A stretch of DNA of 64,000 bases from Rhizobiales bacterium 62-17 (lineage in GTDB: Bacteria > Pseudomonadota > Alphaproteobacteria > Rhizobiales > Beijerinckiaceae): contig MKVW01000007.1 of the NCBI GenBank assembly GCA_001898965.1, positions 23,368 to 87,367 of the forward strand, in the 5' to 3' direction. A program made the translations under genes and the position numbers. Every line of letters begins with the position of its first letter. The stretch's first letter is position 1. Positions 8,240-15,650 of the stretch are shown piece after piece. Under the pieces are notes generated by a model, which saw only the letters and a list, made by a program, of their open reading frames with translations, searched no databases and was not told where the DNA came from.

Positions 8240-8733
8240 CGCATTTCCGGCGCGAAGAGGAACAGGACGAAGGGAAAGAGGCCGAGGAAAACCCAGAAAG
8301 CGACCGACAACGCGCGTGCCGCCGGCCGCCCTTGCTCGCGCGCCCGCTTGGGCTTCAGCGGGTCATAGATAATATCGACGGTCGCGCCGATCGCCCGCGT
8401 CGCGGCGTTGCAGCCGAGGTTCGAAATGAAGTCGTGCGAACGGCCGAGCACATCCTTGAACTGGATGATCGGCCGGTCGGGAGACTCATCCCCCGGATCG
8501 ATGCCGATCACCCTCCCCCCAGCGCGCCGGCCCCGGGTCGCCAGGACGATTTCGTCACGGAGAACTGCCAGAGTGACGGCCATGAAACAGAGGCTGACCA
8601 ACAGCAGCCACATCCGGCCGGGACTGACATCGTAGCCGAAGATTTTGGTGAGCAGCACAAACGGCCGCAATGCGGCTTCAAAGAGAACCTGGATTTGCTG
8701 AAAAACGGCGTTCCAGAGCTGTTCGATGGTCAT
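8236..8733 (-). CDS. DUF3592-type membrane protein
   Basis: A 165-residue protein with a transmembrane segment near residues 40-58 (MWLLLVSLCFMAVTLAVL), a soluble beta-rich stretch with RAGGRVIGIDP, IQFKDVLGRSH and VDIIYDPLKPKRAR, and a C-terminal hydrophobic segment. This is the DUF3592 layout: short extracytoplasmic domain flanked by two membrane helices. Function unknown. It converges with the DUF1365 gene. No RpoE-type promoter precedes it, so it is probably not part of that regulon. Confidence 0.75.
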   Translation of the reverse strand: MTIEQLWNAVFQQIQVLFEAALRPFVLLTKIFGYDVSPGRMWLLLVSLCFMAVTLAVLRDEIVLATRGRRAGGRVIGIDPGDESPDRPIIQFKDVLGRSHDFISNLGCNAATRAIGATVDIIYDPLKPKRAREQGRPAARALSVAFWVFLGLFPFVLFLFAPEMR

Positions 8734-8818
8734 GGTCGCGACCCGAAGGCACTGAACGTTGGGATATCACGGCTTTCCCAAACAATGATGAACGGCATTC
8801 AGCGGAACTGCCGCGTTA

Positions 8819-8833
8819 TTGTGCGATGCACAA
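8819..8833. promoter_or_regulatory. Perfect palindrome TTGTGC-GAT-GCACAA, candidate operator
   Basis: A 15-bp perfect inverted repeat 84 bp upstream of the sigma54-type promoter at 8917, at enhancer-like distance. It is not the usual NtrC arrangement (GCAC facing GTGC), so the binding protein is open. Confidence 0.4.
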
Positions 8834-8916
8834 CTTATCATCATGTGATTGCCTCACGAGATCGCATCCGGCGACCCAGCCATGAGCTTGACCAGACGAA
8901 TGCCGCGGGATCGTGC

Positions 8917-8931
8917 TGGCACGGCGATTGC
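8917..8931 (+). promoter_or_regulatory. Sigma54 (-24/-12) promoter of nasT-nasS
   Basis: TGGCAC, 5 nt, TTGC matches the sigma54 consensus exactly. The predicted start near 8943 leaves a leader of about 135 nt before nasT. The 345-nt gap 8734-9078 otherwise contains only the palindrome at 8819-8833; I see no gene in it. Confidence 0.75.
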
Positions 8932-9078
8932 CTAAAAATTTGGCGTCTCGCCATCCGGCCAGACTATCCGATGGAATGGCATTTGCTTGATCGACGACCG
9001 AGACCAACGTTGAGCGCCCGCGCGGATGACAGAGCGGCCAAGCCGCGCCGCCCGGCCAATACTGGAGCTTTAGCTGAC

Positions 9079-9708
9079 ATGCGGAAGGGGCCGGTTTCGT
9101 CAGGTGTCGAGCCAGGCGGACAGCGCGATGCCAATCTGAAGATCGCGATCGTCGATGAAAGCGCGGTTCGTGCGGCGATCCTGGAGGATGGCCTGCGCGA
9201 GGCCGGTTTCGCCCAGGTGTCGCGCATCGAGGAGACCCACAATCTCCTGGCGCGCATCTATGCGATGGATCCGGATGTCATTCTGATTGGCCTGGAAAGC
9301 CCGAGCCGCGACACGCTGGAGCAGCTTTTCCAGATGAGCCGCGTGGTGAAGCGGCCCGTCGCCATGTTCGTCGACCAGAGCGATCGCGCCTCGATCCAGG
9401 CCGCCATGGATGCCGGCGTGTCCGCCTATATCGTCGATGGCCTGCGCAAGGAGCGCGTCACCACCATCCTCGACCTATGTATCTCGCGCTTCAACGCCTA
9501 TTCGCGGCTGCAGGGCGAGCTTGAACAGGCCAAGGGAGCGCTTGAGGAACGCAAACTGATCGATCGTGCCAAAGGCATATTGATGAAGGCCAAGGGCCTC
9601 ACCGAAGAGGAGGCCTATGCCTTGATGCGCAAGACCGCCATGAACGAGCACAAGAAGATCGCCGAGATCGCCCAGGCCGTCATCACAGCTTCGGAGTTGC
9701 TGCGATGA
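9079..9708 (+). CDS. nasT: ANTAR-domain response regulator NasT
   Basis: A 209-residue regulator with an N-terminal pseudo-receiver (LKIAIVDESAVRAAILEDGL) and a C-terminal ANTAR RNA-binding domain (LIDRAKGILMKAKGLTEEEAYALMRKTAM). ANTAR proteins bind paired hairpins in mRNA leaders and prevent termination. NasT is held inactive by NasS until nitrate or nitrite binds. The start is set at ATG 9079; a longer open frame upstream runs through a sigma54 promoter and the antisense of DUF3592 and is not coding. The stop overlaps the nasS start (ATGA). Its target is visible in front of nrtA. Confidence 0.93.
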   Translation: MRKGPVSSGVEPGGQRDANLKIAIVDESAVRAAILEDGLREAGFAQVSRIEETHNLLARIYAMDPDVILIGLESPSRDTLEQLFQMSRVVKRPVAMFVDQSDRASIQAAMDAGVSAYIVDGLRKERVTTILDLCISRFNAYSRLQGELEQAKGALEERKLIDRAKGILMKAKGLTEEEAYALMRKTAMNEHKKIAEIAQAVITASELLR

Positions 9709-10883
9709 CGCGGCTTCGCATTGGCTACATTCCGCTGGTGGATGCGGCCGCACTGCTGGTCGCCGCCGATTGCGGCTTCGCTCAGGCGGAAGGGCTTGAG
9801 ATCGAACTGGCGCGCGAAGTCTCCTGGTCGAACGTGCGCGACAAACTCAATTTGGGCCTGTTCGATGCGGCCCATCTCATTTCACCTTTGGTCATCGCCT
9901 CGAGCCTCGGTCTCGGCCACATTCGCGTGCCCATCATCACGCCCTTCAACCTGGCGCTGAACGGCAATGCCATCACCATTTCGCCGCAGCTTCATGCGGC
10001 TTTGAGCGAATTCGCCGTCGGCGATCTGGCCGATCCGCATGTCTCGGCGCGGGCACTGGCGCAAGTCGTGGCCGATCGCAAGGCGCGCGGCGTCGAGCCT
10101 TTGAATTTCGGCATGACGTTCCCGTTCTCCAACCACAATTACCAATTGCGCTTCTGGATGGCGGCCGGCGGTGTCGATCCGGACGAAGACGTGCGGCTTG
10201 TAGTGCTGCCACCGCCCTATATGGCCGAGAGCCTCGCCAGCGGCCATGTGGATGGTTTCTGTGTCGGTGCTCCGTGGAATCTGGTCGCCGTCGAAGCTGG
10301 TGTCGGTCATATCCTGCACCTGGGCTATGAGATCATGGCGCGGGTATCGGAAAAAGTGCTGGCGATGCGCGAACGCTGGGCCAACGACAACCCTGAGGTC
10401 TGCGCCGCCCTGATCCGCGCCCTGGTGCGCGCCGCCGAGATGATCGGCGATCCCGCCCAACGCAAGGCGGCGACCGAGGTGATCGCCCCGCGCATCGATG
10501 TCACTCCGGATCTCGTCGAGCGGGTTCTCGCCGGTAAGATCCTGCTCTCGCCGAACGGCCCGACGCGCAACAATCCCAATCACATCATCATCGGCGGCCA
10601 AGCCGCCACCCGCCCCGATCCTGTGCAAGCCGCCTGGTTTTATGCGCAACTCGTGCGCTGGGGTCAGGCACCCCTGTCGGACGAGATGCGCGCGCGCGCC
10701 GTCGTGGCGTTCCGCACGGATTTATACGACGCGGCGCTTGGCAGCTTGCCAGCTTCCTCGGCCATCCCGGCCGACGGGATCGGTGCTTTTGCCGGGCCGG
10801 AATTCAATCCCGCCGATATTCAGAGCTATCTCGACGTCTGGCGCAAACGTCCCGACCGGCCGCGACTCTCGCTGGTGCGTTAA
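9705..10883 (+). CDS. nasS: Nitrate/nitrite sensor NasS (NrtA/CmpA-like, cytoplasmic)
   Basis: A 392-residue NrtA/CmpA-family ligand-binding protein that starts directly with MTRLRIGYIPLVDAAALLVA and has no signal peptide, unlike the secreted NrtA at 11198. Shared family segments include EVSWSNVRDKLN, FGMTFPFSNHNYQLRFW and FCVGAPWN. A cytoplasmic NrtA-like protein coupled to nasT is the NasS signature: in the absence of nitrate it sequesters NasT. ATGA overlap with nasT fixes the start and suggests 1:1 synthesis. Confidence 0.93.
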   Translation: MTRLRIGYIPLVDAAALLVAADCGFAQAEGLEIELAREVSWSNVRDKLNLGLFDAAHLISPLVIASSLGLGHIRVPIITPFNLALNGNAITISPQLHAALSEFAVGDLADPHVSARALAQVVADRKARGVEPLNFGMTFPFSNHNYQLRFWMAAGGVDPDEDVRLVVLPPPYMAESLASGHVDGFCVGAPWNLVAVEAGVGHILHLGYEIMARVSEKVLAMRERWANDNPEVCAALIRALVRAAEMIGDPAQRKAATEVIAPRIDVTPDLVERVLAGKILLSPNGPTRNNPNHIIIGGQAATRPDPVQAAWFYAQLVRWGQAPLSDEMRARAVVAFRTDLYDAALGSLPASSAIPADGIGAFAGPEFNPADIQSYLDVWRKRPDRPRLSLVR

Positions 10884-10998
10884 CAAGACCGATTGCTCAA
10901 ATCTTCGACCGGCTGATGCTTTGGCGATCAGCGGGCAAGCCTTCGCGTGCCTTCTTCGTAATCACCGATGCGAGACGCGATCGGCGCCAAATCCGAGT

Positions 10999-11013
10999 TG
11001 GCATGCGTCTTGT
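10999..11013 (+). promoter_or_regulatory. Sigma54-like promoter of the nrt-nir-nas operon
   Basis: TGGCAT, 5 nt, TTGT: the invariant GG and TG are kept with one substitution in each half compared with the site at 8917. A start near 11025 gives a leader of about 170 nt that contains the ANTAR hairpins and terminator. An inverted repeat GCTGAT/ATCAGC (10912-10932) lies further upstream. Confidence 0.55.
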
Positions 11014-11050
11014 ATTAAGAGTCGCGGGAGGCGCCGCTATTGTGGCGCCC

Positions 11051-11083
11051 GGTCCAACGACGGGCCAACCAGCAATGCCGCTG
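11051..11083 (+). ncRNA. ANTAR-target double hairpin in the nrtA leader
   Basis: Two tandem hairpins, each with a six-base loop carrying A at position 1 and G at position 4: GGTCC-AACGAC-GGGCC (11051-11066) and CAGC-AATGCC-GCTG (11070-11083), separated by 3 nt. This is the RNA recognised by NasT/AmiR-type ANTAR domains. The 3' arm of hairpin 2 is also the beginning of the terminator at 11077, so the two folds exclude one another. Confidence 0.82.
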
Positions 11084-11133
11084 TCCTGAATGAATGCGCG
11101 CAACCCGCGCGCCTTCAGGGCTGCGGCTTTTTT
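11077..11133 (+). terminator. Leader terminator controlled by NasT
   Basis: Arms GCCGC...CCTGAA (11077-11090) and TTCAGG...GCGGC (11114-11127) enclose an inner GCGCGC stem and are followed by TTTTTT (11128-11133). It overlaps the second ANTAR hairpin by 7 nt (11077-11083). When NasT is free, antitermination should allow transcription into nrtA. Confidence 0.82.
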
Positions 11134-11197
11134 GTTTTGGCTCAGGCGTTGCGCAAAGACGGCAAATCGCAGGGTTCACTCAACGAAGGGACGATGG

Positions 11198-12511
11198 ATG
11201 AGCACAACCAATAATCGGCGCACCCGCGGCATGATCGACCGTCGCGGACTTCTCAAGTCCGCCTCCGCGACCGCGGCGCTCGCGGCCGCCGCCAAGATCA
11301 GCTTCCCTTCCGGCGCTTTCGCCCAGGGTGCCGGGCCCGAAGTCGCCGGGGTCAAGCTGGGCTACATCGCGCTGACCGATGCCGCGCCCTTGGTCATCGC
11401 CAAGGAAAAAGGCCTCTTCGCGAAGTATGGCCTGCCGGACGTGGACGTCGCCAAACAGGCGTCCTGGGGCGCGACGCGCGACAATCTCGTGCTCGGCGGT
11501 GCGAGCAATGGCATCGATGGCGCGCATATCCTGACGCCGATGCCCTATCTCATCTCGGCCGGCAAGGTGACGCAGAACAATATCGGCGTGCCGATGGCGA
11601 TCCTCGCCCGCTTGAATTACGACAGCCAAGCCTTCTCCGTTTCCAACGAATATAAGGGCCTCGGCGTCACCATCGACGCCAAGCCGCTGAAAGCCGCCTT
11701 CGAAAAGAAAAAGGCCGAAGGCAAGGAAGTGAAGGTGGCGATGACCTTCCCCGGCGGCACCCACGATCTGTGGATCCGCTATTGGCTGGCCGCCGCCGGC
11801 ATCGACCCCGACAAGGATGTTTCGACCATCGTTGTGCCGCCGCCGCAGATGGTGGCCAATATGAAGGTCGGCAATATGGACGCGTTCTGCGTCGGCGAGC
11901 CGTGGAACGAACAACTCGTCAACCAGAACATCGGCTTCACCGCCGCCACCACCGGTGAATTGTGGAAGAACCATCCGGAAAAATGTCTCGGCCTGCGCGC
12001 CGATTGGGTGGAAAAGAACCCGAAGGCCACCCAGGCCCTGCTGATGGCCGTGATCGAAGCGGCGCAGTGGTGCGATGCCATGGGCAATAAAGACGAGATG
12101 GCTGCCATCCTCGGCAAGCGGCAGTGGTTCAACGTGCCGCCGGTCGACGTCGTCGGCCGCCTCAAGGGCGACATCAACTACGGCGACGGCCGCAAGGTGA
12201 CCAATAGCGGCCTGGAGATGAAATTTTGGAAGGAGCACGCCTCCTATCCGTTCAAGAGCCATGACGCCTGGTTCCTCGCCGAGGACATCCGTTGGGGCAA
12301 GTTCGAGCCGACGACGGACATCAAGGCGCTCGTCGACAAGGTCAATCGCGAGGATCTGTGGCGCGATGCCGCCAAGGCCGTCGGTGTCGCGGCCGGTGAC
12401 ATTCCGACATCGACCTCGCGCGGCAAGGAAACCTTCTTCGACGGCAAAGTGTTCGATCCGGCCGACCCATCCGCCTATCTGGCTTCGCTCGCCATCAAGC
12501 GCGTCGCCTGA
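11198..12511 (+). CDS. nrtA: Nitrate ABC transporter substrate-binding protein, Tat-exported
   Basis: A 437-residue NrtA/CmpA-family periplasmic protein. The N-terminus has a twin-arginine signal (DRRGLLKSASATAALAAA, mature after AFAQG). Shared segments with NasS include KQASWGATRDN, VAMTFPGGTHDLWIRYW and FCVGEPWN, which form the nitrate pocket. It delivers nitrate to the NrtB-NrtD transporter. I placed the start at ATG 11198 behind GAAGGG; the upstream in-frame extension would be read through the leader terminator. Confidence 0.94.
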   Translation: MSTTNNRRTRGMIDRRGLLKSASATAALAAAAKISFPSGAFAQGAGPEVAGVKLGYIALTDAAPLVIAKEKGLFAKYGLPDVDVAKQASWGATRDNLVLGGASNGIDGAHILTPMPYLISAGKVTQNNIGVPMAILARLNYDSQAFSVSNEYKGLGVTIDAKPLKAAFEKKKAEGKEVKVAMTFPGGTHDLWIRYWLAAAGIDPDKDVSTIVVPPPQMVANMKVGNMDAFCVGEPWNEQLVNQNIGFTAATTGELWKNHPEKCLGLRADWVEKNPKATQALLMAVIEAAQWCDAMGNKDEMAAILGKRQWFNVPPVDVVGRLKGDINYGDGRKVTNSGLEMKFWKEHASYPFKSHDAWFLAEDIRWGKFEPTTDIKALVDKVNREDLWRDAAKAVGVAAGDIPTSTSRGKETFFDGKVFDPADPSAYLASLAIKRVA

Positions 12512-12524
12512 CGGCACGCTTCAT

Positions 12525-12550
12525 CGAAGCGGCAAGCCATTGCCGCTTCG
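12525..12550 (+). other. Intercistronic hairpin between nrtA and nrtB
   Basis: CGAAGCGGCA / TGCCGCTTCG, a perfect 10-bp stem with a 6-nt loop and no T-run. It probably protects the upstream nrtA message, a common way to make more binding protein than permease. Confidence 0.6.
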
Positions 12551-12638
12551 AGCCTTCCTTCGGTGATTTTGCAAAGCGTACCCGACGATCAGCGTTCAAA
12601 CCGAATTTCGATCTGAATATGGAATCTGGAGAAAGCTC

Positions 12639-13532
12639 GTGTCTCTCCCTCTTCTCTCAGGCGATGCCCCCGCTCCCGCCGCGCCGCGCTCGCCAGCGGC
12701 GGTTATCCCGCTGCGGTCGGGCAAGCCAATGAGCCAGGTGCTGCGCAGCAAGGCTCTGACCATTGCCGGCGCGGTCGTGCCGCCGTTGATCGTCGTCATT
12801 CTTCTCCTGCTGGTCTGGGAACTGGCTTTCAGCCGTCCTGGCGCTTCGCTGCCGACACCAATACAGGTCTGGCGCGACGCCAAAGATCTGATCATCGATC
12901 CGTTCTTCATCAATGGCTCGCAGGACATCGGCCTGGGCTGGCGCGTATTGACCTCGCTGCAGCGTGTGGCCTTCGGGTTCGGCCTTGCTGCCGTCGTCGG
13001 CGTTCTCGTCGGTGCGATCATCGGTCAGTCGGTCTGGGCGATGCGCGGTCTCGATCCGGTGTTCCAGGTGCTGCGCACCGTGCCGCCGCTCGCCTGGCTG
13101 CCAATCTCGCTGGCCGCGTTCCGCGACTCCAGCCCTTCGGCGATCTTCGTGATCTTCATCACCTCGATCTGGCCGATCATCATCAACACGGCCGTCGGTG
13201 TGCGCAATATTCCGCAGGACTATCGCAACATCGCGGCCGTGCTGCGTCTCAACTCGCTGGAGTTTTTCTGGCGCATCATGGTGCCGTCCGCCGCGCCCTA
13301 TATCTTCACGGGCCTGCGCATCGGCATCGGCCTCTCCTGGCTCGCCATCGTCGCTGCCGAAATGCTCACCGGCGGTGTCGGCATCGGCTTCTTCATCTGG
13401 GATGCGTGGAACTCCTCGCGCTTGTCCGACATCATCGTCGCCCTCGTCTACATCGGCGTGGTCGGCTTCCTGCTCGACCGTCTCGTCGCCGCCATCGGTT
13501 CTTTCGTGACGCGCGGCGTCTCAGCCACTTAG
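12639..13532 (+). CDS. nrtB: Nitrate ABC transporter permease
   Basis: A 297-residue inner-membrane permease starting at GTG 12639 behind GGAGA. After a short cytoplasmic tail it has about six transmembrane helices, including PPLIVVILLLLVWELAF. The EAA-type coupling loop (NIAAVLRLNSLEFFWRIMVPSAAPYIFTG, shown as segments around residue 200) contacts the ATPase. It forms a homodimeric channel for nitrate with NrtD and is fed by NrtA. Confidence 0.92.
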   Translation: MSLPLLSGDAPAPAAPRSPAAVIPLRSGKPMSQVLRSKALTIAGAVVPPLIVVILLLLVWELAFSRPGASLPTPIQVWRDAKDLIIDPFFINGSQDIGLGWRVLTSLQRVAFGFGLAAVVGVLVGAIIGQSVWAMRGLDPVFQVLRTVPPLAWLPISLAAFRDSSPSAIFVIFITSIWPIIINTAVGVRNIPQDYRNIAAVLRLNSLEFFWRIMVPSAAPYIFTGLRIGIGLSWLAIVAAEMLTGGVGIGFFIWDAWNSSRLSDIIVALVYIGVVGFLLDRLVAAIGSFVTRGVSAT

Positions 13533-13544
13533 GATATTTTGCAC

Positions 13545-13589
13545 GCGTTTTCTTCACGCGAACCGGCATCCACTTCGCTCGAAAACGCT
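13545..13589. repeat. 45-nt palindromic intergenic repeat, copy 1
   Basis: Ends GCGTTTTC and GAAAACGC are perfect inverted repeats. The core TTCACGCGAACCGG is shared with the copy at 63661-63705; the two copies agree at 38 of 45 positions. Here it sits inside the nas operon, between nrtB and nrtD. Confidence 0.75.
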
Positions 13590-13604
13590 ATGAAGGATCA
13601 TTCC

Positions 13605-14408
13605 ATGTCAAAACGCCCTTATCTCAAGTTCGACCAAATCGGCAAGAGCTTCACCCGCGGTGCCGCCTCCACGGAAGTTCTGCGCGATATCAACCTGACG
13701 ATCGACGAAGGCCAGTATGTGTCGATCATCGGTCACTCCGGCTGCGGCAAGTCCACCCTGCTCAACATCGTCGCCGGCTTGACGCCAGTGACGACGGGCG
13801 CGGTGTTGCTCGAAGACAAAGAGGTCAATTCGCCGGGCCCTGAACGTGCGGTCGTTTTCCAGAACCACAGCCTGCTGCCCTGGCTGACGGTCTATGAAAA
13901 CGTTTCGCTGGCCGTGAACAAAGTGTTCTCCGGTAGCAAGTCGCGCAGCGAGCGTCATGATTGGATCATGCACAATCTCCAACTCGTTCATATGGTCCAT
14001 GCCAAGGACAAGCGGCCGGCGGAAATCTCGGGCGGTATGAAGCAGCGTGTCGGCATCGCCCGCGCGCTGGCGATGGAGCCGAAGATCCTGTTGCTCGACG
14101 AGCCTTTCGGCGCGCTCGATGCGCTGACCCGCGCGCATTTGCAGGACAGCGTCATGGACATTCACATGAAGCTCGGCAACACGATGATCATGATCACCCA
14201 TGACGTCGATGAGGCGGTTCTCCTCTCCGACCGCGTGGTGATGATGACCAACGGTCCGGCAGCGACCATCGGCGAAGTGCTGGACGTGAAGCTGTCGCGT
14301 CCGCGCCGACGGCTCGAACTGGTCAACAACCGTACCTATACAGATGCCCGCGCCGCCGTGCTCGAATTCCTCTACGCGCGCCACAAGGCGCCGTCGATCG
14401 CAGCCTAG
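13605..14408 (+). CDS. nrtD: Nitrate ABC transporter ATP-binding protein
   Basis: A 267-residue ABC ATPase. Walker A is GHSGCGKST, the signature loop is EISGGMKQR, Walker B is ILLLDEPFGALDALTR, and the switch histidine follows in MIMITHDVDEA. It lacks the extra NrtA-like domain of NrtC, so it is the NrtD type. Two earlier in-frame starts (13539, 13590) exist; 13605 has AAGGA 7 nt upstream, while 13539 would require translating the intergenic repeat. Confidence 0.92.
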   Translation: MSKRPYLKFDQIGKSFTRGAASTEVLRDINLTIDEGQYVSIIGHSGCGKSTLLNIVAGLTPVTTGAVLLEDKEVNSPGPERAVVFQNHSLLPWLTVYENVSLAVNKVFSGSKSRSERHDWIMHNLQLVHMVHAKDKRPAEISGGMKQRVGIARALAMEPKILLLDEPFGALDALTRAHLQDSVMDIHMKLGNTMIMITHDVDEAVLLSDRVVMMTNGPAATIGEVLDVKLSRPRRRLELVNNRTYTDARAAVLEFLYARHKAPSIAA

Positions 14409-14420
14409 GAGGAAAGCACC

Positions 14421-15650
14421 ATGAGCCGCGCGGAACATATCGTCGTCGTCGGCAATGGCATGGTGGGCGTGCGCTTTCTCGAACGGCTCGCGGCACTGAC
14501 GCCAGAGCGGCACAAAGTGACCGTCATCGGCGGCGAGCCGGTGGAAGGTTACAACCGCGTGCTCCTGTCGGCGCTTCTAGCTGGCGATGTCGCGCAGGCG
14601 GATGTCTGCCTGCGCGATCGAGCCTGGTACACCGAACAGGACATTGCGCTACGCACCGGTATCACCGCAACGCGCATCGACACAGCCGGCTCTCGCCTGG
14701 AATTGTCGACCGGCGAAAGCCTGCATTATGACCGGCTGGTGCTGGCGACCGGCTCCAGCGCCATGCGCCTGCCCCTGCCCGGTTCACATCTCGAGGGTGT
14801 CGTCACCTTCCGCGATGTCGCCGATCTCGACCGCATTCGCGCGGCAGCCGCACCAGGTCGCCCCGTCGCGGTCATCGGCGGCGGCCTGCTCGGCATCGAG
14901 GCCGCCTATGGTCTGGCGCGGCTCGGCTGCGACGTAACGCTTGTCCATGTCATGCCGCGCCTGATGGAGCGGCAGCTCGACGGCCGCGCGGCCCAGTTCC
15001 TGCGCGATGCGCTGGTGCGCAAACGCATCAAGGTGCTGCTGAATGCCCAGACCGCCCGTGTGCTCGGCGACGGCAAAGTCGAAGGGCTGGAATTCAAGGA
15101 TGGGACACGCCTTTCAGCCGATCTTGTCGTGATGGCGGTCGGCGTGCGGCCGCAGAGCGCGCTGGCCGCCGACGTGTTGGATATCGGTCGCGGCATCAAG
15201 ATCGATGACGGTATGACCACATCGGTGACGAATATCCATGCCATCGGCGAATGCGCCGAACATCGCGGCCAGATCTACGGTCTGGTCGAGCCCGGCTATG
15301 ACCAGGCGGATATTCTGGCCCGGCGGATCGCTGGCGATGTCGAGGCGCGCTACGAAGGCTCGGTGCTTTCGACCAATCTGAAGATTTCCGGCGTCGGCGT
15401 GTTCTCGGCCGGTGCCTTCGAAGGCGGCGAGGGCATGGACAGCGTCACCTTCGAAGATCGGCGCAAATGCCATTATCGCCGCCTGGTCTTCAAGGGCGAT
15501 CAGTTGGCCGGAGCGATCTTGATCGGCGAGACCGGCGATGCGCTCTGGTATCGCGACCTGATCCGCGACGGTGCCGATATTGCCGCTTCGCGTTCATCCC
15601 TGATTTTCGGCCGCGCCCATGCGGAGCGATCGGTGCGGGAGGCGGCGTGA
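14421..15650 (+). CDS. NAD(P)H/FAD oxidoreductase resembling the N-terminal module of NirB
   Basis: A 409-residue pyridine-nucleotide-disulfide reductase-type flavoprotein. FAD motif VVVGNGMVGVRFLERL starts near residue 8, the NAD(P) motif VIGGGLLGIEAAYGLARLG near residue 153, and the second FAD segment is IHAIGECAEH. It matches the FAD/NAD half of NirB but lacks the [2Fe-2S] and siroheme domains, which are partly provided by the next gene. It is probably the electron-input subunit for nitrate and/or nitrite reduction. It follows nrtD by 12 nt with an AGGAGG-like site, and its stop overlaps the nirA start (TGATG). Confidence 0.85.
   Translation: MSRAEHIVVVGNGMVGVRFLERLAALTPERHKVTVIGGEPVEGYNRVLLSALLAGDVAQADVCLRDRAWYTEQDIALRTGITATRIDTAGSRLELSTGESLHYDRLVLATGSSAMRLPLPGSHLEGVVTFRDVADLDRIRAAAAPGRPVAVIGGGLLGIEAAYGLARLGCDVTLVHVMPRLMERQLDGRAAQFLRDALVRKRIKVLLNAQTARVLGDGKVEGLEFKDGTRLSADLVVMAVGVRPQSALAADVLDIGRGIKIDDGMTTSVTNIHAIGECAEHRGQIYGLVEPGYDQADILARRIAGDVEARYEGSVLSTNLKISGVGVFSAGAFEGGEGMDSVTFEDRRKCHYRRLVFKGDQLAGAILIGETGDALWYRDLIRDGADIAASRSSLIFGRAHAERSVREAA

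Noticed and set aside
8819..8833. Canonical NtrC enhancer
   Set aside because: The half-sites are GTGC...GCAC with a 3-nt centre, the reverse of the usual GCAC...GTGC layout, so it is kept only as an unnamed operator.
8332..9078. N-terminal extension of NasT by about 250 residues
   Set aside because: The stretch crosses the antisense of the DUF3592 gene and a sigma54 promoter; NasT has its normal length from 9079.
11090..11197. Upstream start for nrtA at 11090
   Set aside because: It would lie in the leader terminator stem; the ATG at 11198 has a ribosome-binding site and begins the Tat signal.
11180..12517. A 445-residue open frame on the minus strand across nrtA
   Set aside because: It is the antisense of a clear Tat-exported NrtA with family motifs. 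The frame is open only because of codon bias in GC-rich DNA and has a His/Gly/Arg-rich, domain-less product.
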